Assembly (NCBI GenBank): GCA_007135095.1
Contig: SLJO01000049.1
Coordinates: 1 to 41,049 of the forward strand
Length of the DNA: 41,049 nucleotides
Direction of reading: 5' to 3'
From: Bacteroidales bacterium
GTDB taxonomy: Bacteria; Bacteroidota; Bacteroidia; Bacteroidales; PUMT01
The notes beneath the pieces are model-generated. The model made no database searches. It saw only the letters and a list, made by a program, of their open reading frames with translations, and was not told the DNA's origin. Positions 34,112 through 41,049 of the stretch are shown piece after piece. Made by a program: the position numbers and the translations under genes. Every line of letters begins with the position of its first letter. Position 1 is the stretch's first letter.

Positions 34112-35632
34112 ATGAAGACCATCTGTTTATATTTTCAAGTCCATCAACCTTTCCGGATAAGAAGATACCGGTTTTTTGACATTGGTGATTCAGAATATTA
34201 CTACGATGACTATGCCAATGAATCTTTGATGAAGAAGATTGCTGCCAAGTGTTACCTGCCTGCAAATCAATTGATGCTTGAACTGATCGAAAAGCATGGC
34301 AACGGGTTTAAAATAGCATATTCTATATCCGGCACTGCTCTCGACCAGTTTGAACTTTATGCCCCGGAGGTACTTGAAAGTTTCAAGAGGTTGGCTGACA
34401 CGGGAATGGTTGAGTTTTTGGCCGAAACCCATTCCCATTCCCTTGTTTCCCTGGCAGACCCTGATGAATTCCGTTCTCAGGTTACCCGGCACAGTGAAAG
34501 GATTGAAACCCTTTTTGGATCCAAACCGAAAGTCTTCCGGAATACCGAACTGGTTTATTCCGATGAAATAGGGTCATTGATAGCTGATATGGGCTTCATG
34601 GCCATGTTGTCGGAAGGTGCAAGGCACATGCTCGGCTGGAAGAGTCCTAATTACCTGTACAATAATGCGATAAATCCTAAGCTTAAAGTTCTCTTGCGGA
34701 ATTTCATGCTCAGTGATGATATTGCTTTTCGTTTTTCAAACAGGAACTGGGATCAATGGCCGCTTACTGCCGAAAAGTTTGTTACGTGGCTGAAAAACAA
34801 GAACAGGAAGGAAGATATAATTAATATTTTTATTGAGTATGAAACATTCGGAGAGCATCATTCAGCCGAATCAGGCATATTTGATTTTTTCAGGGTCCTT
34901 CCCCGGGCCGCATTCAAACATAAGGAGTTTAATTTTTTAACTCCTTCAGAGGCCGTTTCCAGGCTGCAACCAGTGGATGCTATCCACGTACCCTATCCTG
35001 CTTCATGGGCAGATGAGGAAAAAGATCTTTCCGCCTGGCTTGGAAATGATATGCAGAATGAGGCCTTCAGCAAGCTTAACGAACTTCGCAGTCTTGTCCG
35101 CAAAACAACTGATCACATAATACTGACCGACTGGCATTACCTGCAGGTAAGCGATCACTTATATTATATGTCCACAAAGGTTTTTAGTGACGGGGAAGTT
35201 CATAAGCACTACAATCCTTATGAATCACCATATGATGCATTTATCAATTACATGAATGTATTGAGTGACTTTACCCGGCGTCTCAATAAACTGGTTGGCA
35301 GCAAGGAAGCAAAAACGGACCAAATGGAAAGGATGCTTAAGGAAAAGGAGGAGCAGATAGCAAGTCTGCAGAGGATGATTGATGAAATGCGTGAAGCGAA
35401 ACAGCCGATTGTTGGCCCTGTTGGAATAGCTGAAAAACCACGCGGGGAAACTTCAACTCTTGCTGCCGGGACCCAGGGAATAGCAAAAGGGACTGCTGCC
35501 ATAACAACCCCGCTGAGCGCTGTAACATCAGAAAAAATTAAAAACAAATTAAGAGAGCCGGAAGAAGCAGAGACCGGCAAAAAAAAGCCTCAGAGCAAAA
35601 TATCTTCATCCTCTGCTTCAGGGAATCACTGA
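34112..35632 (+). CDS. GH57 alpha-amylase-like glycoside hydrolase with coiled-coil tail
   Basis: A 506-residue protein starting MKTICLYFQVHQPFRIRRYRF, with GH57 motif 1 HQP. LAETHSHSL is motif 2; FRNTELVYSDEIG carries the probable nucleophile E146. FIEYETFGEHH is motif 4, with E242 where the general acid is expected. The catalytic barrel covers about 1-390. Residues about 410-440 (QMERMLKEKEEQIASLQRMI) form a coiled coil, followed by a low-complexity Lys/Ser/Thr tail to 506. No signal peptide, so it acts inside the cell on glycogen or maltodextrin. The in-frame extension to 34040 overlaps the previous gene and lacks resemblance; the ATG at 34112 follows AAAAAGGA. Amylase, glucanotransferase or branching activity cannot be separated here. 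Confidence 0.9.
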   Translation: MKTICLYFQVHQPFRIRRYRFFDIGDSEYYYDDYANESLMKKIAAKCYLPANQLMLELIEKHGNGFKIAYSISGTALDQFELYAPEVLESFKRLADTGMVEFLAETHSHSLVSLADPDEFRSQVTRHSERIETLFGSKPKVFRNTELVYSDEIGSLIADMGFMAMLSEGARHMLGWKSPNYLYNNAINPKLKVLLRNFMLSDDIAFRFSNRNWDQWPLTAEKFVTWLKNKNRKEDIINIFIEYETFGEHHSAESGIFDFFRVLPRAAFKHKEFNFLTPSEAVSRLQPVDAIHVPYPASWADEEKDLSAWLGNDMQNEAFSKLNELRSLVRKTTDHIILTDWHYLQVSDHLYYMSTKVFSDGEVHKHYNPYESPYDAFINYMNVLSDFTRRLNKLVGSKEAKTDQMERMLKEKEEQIASLQRMIDEMREAKQPIVGPVGIAEKPRGETSTLAAGTQGIAKGTAAITTPLSAVTSEKIKNKLREPEEAETGKKKPQSKISSSSASGNH

Positions 35633-35670
35633 TAGTGTACACCCTTAATCAGGCAGCGGTTCAGTTCAGC

Positions 35671-35694
35671 GTATTTGTCCCCTGAGGGGAATAC
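35671..35694 (+). repeat. Hairpin in the spacer before the synthase-phosphorylase gene
   Basis: TCCCC (35678-35682) with GGGGA (35686-35690) around a TGA loop, continued by GTAT (35671-35674) with ATAC (35691-35694) after a 3-base bulge. No U-run follows, so it is not a standard terminator. It may be a processing, pausing or stability element between the GH57 gene and the fusion gene. Confidence 0.55.
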
Positions 35695-35727
35695 CGTATC
35701 ATTTTTAATATTAAAATTATCTTAACC

Positions 35728-38700
35728 ATGCATGATAAGCAAAAATTGCCGGATTATATATTTGAAGTAAGCTGGGAGGTATGCAACAAAGTCGGAGGTA
35801 TACATACTGTTCTGTCCACTAAGGCCGGATTACTGCAAAGAGAACTGAAAAATAACTATATTCTGATAGGTCCCGATGTATGGAGGGGGGATACGGAGAA
35901 TCCCGAATTTATTGAGGACAGGAATCTGTTTGCCGCCTGGAAACAGGCTGCTGCAATTGACGGACTGAGAATACGCATCGGAAAATGGGATATAAAAGGC
36001 TACCCCATAGCGGTAATAATTGATTTCACTCCCTTCATATCTCATAAAGATGAGATATTCAAAGTAATGTGGGAACGATTTCAACTTGACTCCATTACCG
36101 GTCACTGGGATTATGTGGAGCCTGTGCTTTTTGGATATGCTGTTGGCCGGCTGATTGAAAGTTTTGTAAAGTTCAATATTTTATCCGGGGAACGGGTGCT
36201 GGCCCATTTCCACGAATGGATGACAGGTTCCGGGGTATTGTATCTGCGTGACCGGGTGCCTGCCGTGACAACAGTTTTTACCACCCATGCCACCGTCATG
36301 GGACGGTCGCTCGCCGGCAATTATCAGCCTCTGTACCGTGATTTTCAAAAATTTGATGCCGAAGCGAAGGCAAGAGAGTTCAACATTGTTTCCAAGTTTT
36401 CACTGGAAAAACTTACAGCAGAAAATGCAGATGCCTTCACCACCGTTAGCGACCTTACGGCCCGCGAATGCAGGCACTTTTTGCATAAGGGGGTTGATAT
36501 TATCACGCCCAACGGATTTGATGAAAGCTATATCCCCGCCAAAGACCAGCTGGAAAGCAAGCGTTCTACTGCCCGCAGGAAACTGAAAAGGGTGACCGAG
36601 GGCATAATGAATTACACTCCCGATGATGATGTCATTTTTGTAGCCCATAGTGGAAGGTACGAAATGAAGAATAAGGGCATTGATATTTTTATTTATTCCC
36701 TTGCCGCCCTGAAAAATAGTTCTGCATTAAAAAAAGAAGTTATTGCTGTAATTCTTGTTCCAGGCAACCAGATCGGTCCGCGTAAGGATCTGATGGATTT
36801 CCTGGAAGGAACGGCAGGACAACCCGCAGCAGGCGACAGGATACTGACCCATTATCTTCATGACCAGGACTACGACCCGATAATACAGAAACTCCAGGCA
36901 GCCGGGTTAAACAATGATCCTGGAGACCGGGTGAAAGTAATATTTGCACCCTGTTATCTTACCGGTAATGACGGGATATTCAATCTGCCATACTATGATT
37001 TGCTTCTTGGCATGGATGTTACCGTGTTCCCCTCTTATTATGAGCCCTGGGGCTATACCCCGATGGAAAGTATTGCATTCGGGATCCCCACCATCACTAC
37101 CGACCTTACAGGATACGGATTATGGGTCATGGAGCACTTCAAGGGTGAGAAGTTATCAATCGAGATCATTCCCAGGACCGAGGACAATTACCGTGAGATA
37201 GTAGAATATATTTCTGAAAAGATCATATCCTTCACCGGCCTTAACGTGAAGGAGATCGATCGTATTAAGCAAAATGCACTGGAGGTATCAAAACTCACTC
37301 TCTGGGAAAATCTCATAGAGCATTATTATAAAGCATATCATCTTGCACTGGAACGGTCCGGACCAAGGATAAAAGAACTTCCCCCGTCTGAAATTCCGGA
37401 GGCGCTGCCAACCGCCTACAAGGTAAATACGATTCATGAGCCCAAATGGAAAACCATCCTGGTGCATAAAAGTATACCTGATAGATTATCCGCCCTGGAA
37501 GAGATTTCAGGAAATCTGTGGTGGTGCTGGAATGAAAATGCCAGCGAGCTTTTTTCCAGGATTGACAAGGAGCTTTGGGATGAAACCGGTGGCAACCCGG
37601 TTCCTTTTCTCGAAAAGGTCAGCTATACCAGATTCATGGAGATTGAAGGGGACCAGGAATTTCTCTCGGAACTTGACAATGTGTATGATGCTTTTCAAAG
37701 TTACCTTACAGAACCTGCAAGGGAAGGACCCCAAATCGCTTACTTCAGCATGGAATACGGTCTCCACAGCAGTCTGCCGATCTACAGCGGCGGATTAGGC
37801 GTTCTTGCCGGTGATTATCTTAAGGAAGCAAGCGATTCGAAAATTGATATGGTGGCAGTGGGATTGTTCTATAAATATGGTTATTTCCGCCAGCAACTTG
37901 CTGCAGGCGGAGAGCAGATCGCAACTTACGAACCTACTGATTTTTCAAAGACCCCTGCGGAGATTGTAAGATGCAGTAACGGTGAACTGATGACAATAAG
38001 TATTGTTTTCCCGGGGCGGAAAGTCAAGGCTTGCATCTGGAGGGTTGATGTAGGTCGCGTGCGGCTGTATCTCCTTGACACGGACATCCCGGATAACGAG
38101 GATGATGACAGGGCCATTACTCACCATTTATATGGTGGTAACTGGGAAAACCGGTTCAAGCAGGAAATGCTGCTGGGTATAGGTGGCATTAGAGCGTTGA
38201 GGGTTCTTGGCCTGGAACCCGGACTTTTTCATTGTAATGAAGGGCATGCTGCCTTTATCGGGATTGAGAGACTTAACCAGTATATTAACGAACAAAAGCT
38301 TTTGTTTTCCCAGGCCCTCGAGGTGGTGAGGGCATCAACTCTTTTTACTACCCATACACCCGTGCCGGCAGGCCATGATTCCTTCAATGAAGATTTACTT
38401 CGCACCTATATTGCTCATTATCCTGTCAGGCTGAATATAAGCTGGAACCAGTTTATGGATCTTGGAAAGATTCATCCCGAAGATCCGGGCGAGAATTTTT
38501 CCATGTCATACCTGGCAGCCAACCTGTCGCAGGAGATAAACGGTGTAAGCCGGCTGCATGGCAAGGTGAGCCGGCATATTTTCAATGATCTCTGGAAAGG
38601 GTACCTTCCCGAAGAACTTCACATTGGTTATGTAACAAATGGCGTCCATCATGACACCTGGACATCCGGGGTATGGAAGGATTTCTACCGAAAGGTTATG

Positions 38701-39975
38701 GGAGATAATTATGCCGCAACGCAGCACTTGCCATCAACATGGGAACCCGTGCTCGAATCTGACGGATCAGAAATATGGAAGATCCGTCAATCTCTGCGGA
38801 AGAGTATGGTTGAATATATTATTGAACGAACCAGGGAAATATGGATCAAGAAACATGAAAGTCCGCGCTACTTTCTTAATATAAGGGAAAATCTTAACCC
38901 GGAGCATCTTACTATAGGATTTGCACGCCGGTTTGCGACGTATAAAAGGGCACAACTGCTCTTCAGGGACATTGAAAGGCTTTCTGCCATAGTGAATCAT
39001 TCTGAAAGGCCCGTGCAGTTTCTTTTCGCCGGCAAGGCACATCCCAATGATACCCAAGGGCAGGAACTTATGAAGAATATTGTAAGCTTATCCAAAAGAC
39101 CTGAATTTTCCGGCAAAATTATTTTCCTGCAGAATTACGACATGGAACTTGCCAGGGTGCTTGTGAAAGGTGTGGATGTCTGGCTCAATACTCCCACCCG
39201 CCCCCTTGAGGCATCCGGTACCAGTGGGATGAAGGCAGTCATGAACGGAGTTCTCAATTTCAGCGTTCTGGATGGATGGTGGGTAGAAGGATATCGTCCC
39301 GGTGCCGGCTGGGCTCTTCCTGAAGAACAAATATACGACATTCAGGATTTTCAGGATGAACTTGATGCTGATACCATTTATCACATTATTGAAGAAGAGA
39401 TAGCTCCCATGTTCTATTCCCTGAACAGTGCGGGGTTGCCGGAAAAATGGGTGCAGACCATTAAAAACTCAATTAGTGGGATCGCCCCGATGTTTACCAT
39501 GCGGCGCATGCTGAACGATTATATTGAACGGTTTTATACTAAACTCCATGAGCGGTCGCTCAGAATAAAGGAGAATAATTTTGCCCTTGCCCTTCAACTG
39601 GCATCCTGGAAAGGACGTATGTACCGTAACTGGGAAAGGATTGAAATTGTAAACCTTACCTATCCCCAGACTGATGGGAAAGTCATTGTGCTTGGCCAGG
39701 AACATACCGGCGACCTTGTGCTTGATCTTAAGGAGATGCATCCTTCATCGGTGGGGGTAGAGCAGATCGTAATGGATATTCATCCCAGTAATGGCGAAGT
39801 GGATATTGTAGATGCACAGGAGCTCCAGCTGTTGGAGACTAAGGGGAATTTCGCCCATTACCGGTTGCAGATATACCCTACAAGGGCCGGGGCATTTCAT
39901 TATGGCATTCGTTTGTATCCCAAGCATCCTGAACTGCCCCACAGGCAGGATATGGGCTTTGTCAGGTGGTTGTAG
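35728..39975 (+). CDS. Fused glycogen synthase (GT3) and alpha-glucan phosphorylase (GT35)
   Basis: One 1415-residue open frame holds two complete enzymes. Residues 1-555 are a GT3, eukaryote-like glycogen synthase: FEVSWEVCNKVGGIHTV at the start, FTTHATVMGR, and the active-site PSYYEPWGYTPMES with E439 and E447. GT3 enzymes use UDP-glucose. Residues about 570-660 are a DUF3417 domain (SGNLWWCWNENASELF). About 665-1270 are an alpha-glucan phosphorylase: YFSMEYGLHSSLPIYSGGLG, HCNEGHAAF, and the PLP lysine K1169 in GTSGMKA. A beta-rich domain ends the protein. Both halves have full family length and no visible active-site loss, so one polypeptide may both make and phosphorolyse glycogen. It is the last gene of the operon, 95 bases after GH57. 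Confidence 0.93.
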   Translation: MHDKQKLPDYIFEVSWEVCNKVGGIHTVLSTKAGLLQRELKNNYILIGPDVWRGDTENPEFIEDRNLFAAWKQAAAIDGLRIRIGKWDIKGYPIAVIIDFTPFISHKDEIFKVMWERFQLDSITGHWDYVEPVLFGYAVGRLIESFVKFNILSGERVLAHFHEWMTGSGVLYLRDRVPAVTTVFTTHATVMGRSLAGNYQPLYRDFQKFDAEAKAREFNIVSKFSLEKLTAENADAFTTVSDLTARECRHFLHKGVDIITPNGFDESYIPAKDQLESKRSTARRKLKRVTEGIMNYTPDDDVIFVAHSGRYEMKNKGIDIFIYSLAALKNSSALKKEVIAVILVPGNQIGPRKDLMDFLEGTAGQPAAGDRILTHYLHDQDYDPIIQKLQAAGLNNDPGDRVKVIFAPCYLTGNDGIFNLPYYDLLLGMDVTVFPSYYEPWGYTPMESIAFGIPTITTDLTGYGLWVMEHFKGEKLSIEIIPRTEDNYREIVEYISEKIISFTGLNVKEIDRIKQNALEVSKLTLWENLIEHYYKAYHLALERSGPRIKELPPSEIPEALPTAYKVNTIHEPKWKTILVHKSIPDRLSALEEISGNLWWCWNENASELFSRIDKELWDETGGNPVPFLEKVSYTRFMEIEGDQEFLSELDNVYDAFQSYLTEPAREGPQIAYFSMEYGLHSSLPIYSGGLGVLAGDYLKEASDSKIDMVAVGLFYKYGYFRQQLAAGGEQIATYEPTDFSKTPAEIVRCSNGELMTISIVFPGRKVKACIWRVDVGRVRLYLLDTDIPDNEDDDRAITHHLYGGNWENRFKQEMLLGIGGIRALRVLGLEPGLFHCNEGHAAFIGIERLNQYINEQKLLFSQALEVVRASTLFTTHTPVPAGHDSFNEDLLRTYIAHYPVRLNISWNQFMDLGKIHPEDPGENFSMSYLAANLSQEINGVSRLHGKVSRHIFNDLWKGYLPEELHIGYVTNGVHHDTWTSGVWKDFYRKVMGDNYAATQHLPSTWEPVLESDGSEIWKIRQSLRKSMVEYIIERTREIWIKKHESPRYFLNIRENLNPEHLTIGFARRFATYKRAQLLFRDIERLSAIVNHSERPVQFLFAGKAHPNDTQGQELMKNIVSLSKRPEFSGKIIFLQNYDMELARVLVKGVDVWLNTPTRPLEASGTSGMKAVMNGVLNFSVLDGWWVEGYRPGAGWALPEEQIYDIQDFQDELDADTIYHIIEEEIAPMFYSLNSAGLPEKWVQTIKNSISGIAPMFTMRRMLNDYIERFYTKLHERSLRIKENNFALALQLASWKGRMYRNWERIEIVNLTYPQTDGKVIVLGQEHTGDLVLDLKEMHPSSVGVEQIVMDIHPSNGEVDIVDAQELQLLETKGNFAHYRLQIYPTRAGAFHYGIRLYPKHPELPHRQDMGFVRWL

Positions 39976-40066
39976 AAGGGCAGTTTTTCATCTTTTCGAT
40001 GTTTAATTTAAGCTGAAAAAATTTGACTTCGTCGATTTACCATGCAATGTATTGTGCCCTGAAAGA

Positions 40067-40098
40067 TTTTCACTTAATGGAAAATTCATATATATTTG
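40067..40098 (+). promoter_or_regulatory. Promoter for the CBM9-like gene
   Basis: TTTT (40067-40070), 20 bases, then TATATTTG (40091-40098), a match to TAnnTTTG. It lies 90 bases before the ATG at 40189 and suggests transcription independent of the glycogen operon. Confidence 0.4.
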
Positions 40099-40188
40099 AA
40101 GCAGAATATGAGTTATTCGGTTATAATGCCGTCTGAAGGCCCGATAGTTTAATAAGGTTCTTTTAGTTAACAGATTTGATTAATTTTT

Positions 40189-40974
40189 ATGATTCATATG
40201 AGACCACTAAGTGCCATATTTATTCAAACAGCCGGCCAGAAAGCACGGTGCTATTTATGGAAAACATGCCGCCCTATATTTCTGATCCTGCTATTTAACC
40301 TATTATCCATAACAGTTATGCACTCAAAACAAAATGACGAGAAGGGTTTTCTTGAAATTATAAAGGTGGCAGATTTTGAAATTTCCGGTGACGGAAAGGC
40401 TTCCTCCTGGCAGAAAACCGGGTGGACCGATATTCCAAGAACAATGGGCACTGCAAATTATTCCACGATGGTCAAGGTCCTTTATTCTGATACCGGAATA
40501 TACTTTTTGTTCCATTGCGAAGATAAGATAATAACAGCCACCATGCAGGAGGATAATTTAAACTTATGGGAGGAAGACGTAGTTGAGGTATTCCTTCAAC
40601 CGGATGAAAATTATCCTTTATATTTTGAATATCAGGTATCTCCTCTTAATTATGAAGTAACCCTGTTAATCCCGAATCTCGAAGGCGGTATTCGTGGCTG
40701 GCTGCCATGGAGATATGAAGGGAACCGTAAAACCCGGCATGAAACCACTATTCTTAAAGACAATAACGGAATGGTTAAGGGCTGGAAGGCAGAATTTTTT
40801 ATCCCCTATAGTTTAATGGCACCGCTAATTCCCAAGAAGCCTGAAGCTGGCACAAAATGGAAAGCCAATATGTACCGGCTTGATTACGATGAGGGCCAAA
40901 CCAGATTTACATGGCAGGAAACAGATAGACATTTCCATGAGCCGCATAACTTCGGCACTTTCATTTTCAAGTAG
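40189..40974 (+). CDS. Secreted carbohydrate-binding family 9-like protein
   Basis: A 261-residue exported protein. A hydrophobic segment at residues 28-45 (PIFLILLFNLLSITVM) after a basic stretch is a signal peptide or membrane anchor with an unusually long N-region; starts at 40189 or 40198 (MRPLS) are both possible. The mature part resembles the CBM9-like/DOMON-like beta-sandwich: VLYSDTGIYFLFHCEDK, LWEEDVVEVFLQPDE, YFEYQVSP and a terminal FGTFIF. Such domains bind sugars or haem. No catalytic domain is attached. It has its own promoter box and is 213 bases after the glycogen genes; a link to them is not shown. Confidence 0.82.
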   Translation: MIHMRPLSAIFIQTAGQKARCYLWKTCRPIFLILLFNLLSITVMHSKQNDEKGFLEIIKVADFEISGDGKASSWQKTGWTDIPRTMGTANYSTMVKVLYSDTGIYFLFHCEDKIITATMQEDNLNLWEEDVVEVFLQPDENYPLYFEYQVSPLNYEVTLLIPNLEGGIRGWLPWRYEGNRKTRHETTILKDNNGMVKGWKAEFFIPYSLMAPLIPKKPEAGTKWKANMYRLDYDEGQTRFTWQETDRHFHEPHNFGTFIFK

Positions 40975-41049
40975 TATTGTGAAAATTCCGGCCGTGTTTC
41001 CAGATAGCCGGTCCCAAATAAAAGAATTATCCTTAATTTATTAATATTA

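Noticed and set aside
1-41049. Mobile elements, CRISPR arrays, defence systems, tRNA or rRNA genes
   Set aside because: No transposase, integrase, phage, cas or restriction gene was recognised, no regularly spaced repeats other than the in-frame rpsP array, and no tRNA cloverleaf or rRNA motif was found.

Overview
The window looks like a chromosomal segment of a member of the Bacteroidota, most likely the Bacteroidales/Marinilabiliales side. Four things point there. Promoter -7 boxes have the form TAnnTTTG (TATCTTTG before rpsP, TACATTTG before dapD). Gene families typical of the phylum occur together: a DUF4369/TlpA lipoprotein pair, a DUF2807 head-GIN protein, a FISUMP-domain lipoprotein, a short CstA and an S9D glutamyl-endopeptidase-like enzyme. 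Ribosomal protein S16 carries a long acidic tail. Glycogen genes of the GT3/GT35/GH57/GH133 type are present in place of glgC/glgA. I see no insertion sequence, phage gene, CRISPR array, tRNA or rRNA, so this is mainly core genome.

Layout. 1-3319 (-) is a DnaE replicase gene cut by the window edge, divergent from an rpsP-rimM pair (3515-4961). 5003-6901 (-) is a membrane-bound CapD/WbpM-type nucleotide-sugar dehydratase/epimerase. 7035-7748 is a secreted GIN-domain protein. 7755-10411 (-) holds dapD, a GT4 glycosyltransferase and tsaC. 10626-14080 (+) has a secreted S9D peptidase and a PLP-dependent serine/threonine dehydratase or racemase. 14077-19569 (-) is a run of a small tail-anchored protein, mutL, two rhomboid proteases and a membrane-anchored EEP-family phosphodiesterase. 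19944-22866 (+) is gmhA, a FISUMP lipoprotein and comM. 23127-25319 is a membrane pyrophosphatase with a strong Shine-Dalgarno sequence, followed by two near-identical terminators and, converging on them, cstA (25503-26936, -). 27111-30280 (-) is a TlpA-type lipoprotein, its paralogue without the CxxC, and lpxH.

30281-39975 is the most interesting part. It is a glycogen/alpha-glucan operon: GH133 debranching enzyme, GT4/5-like glycosyltransferase, GH57 amylase-like enzyme, and a 1415-residue fusion of a GT3 glycogen synthase to a GT35 alpha-glucan phosphorylase. The synthase is expected to build chains from UDP-glucose, the debranching enzyme and GH57 protein to trim them, and the phosphorylase half to release glucose-1-phosphate. 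The operon is preceded by a long leader in which I can fold a multi-helix RNA (30635-30809). Its helices rely on G-U pairs that work only on the coding strand, so I read it as a candidate undescribed cis-regulatory or small RNA. A secreted CBM9-like protein (40189-40974) ends the window.

Other oddities are a six-copy 54-bp repeat forming the S16 tail, a 26-bp duplication across the rimM stop codon, and unusual residues at active-site positions in MutL, the CapD-like enzyme and the GH57 enzyme. All assignments come from reading sequence and recalled family knowledge; no database search was possible.
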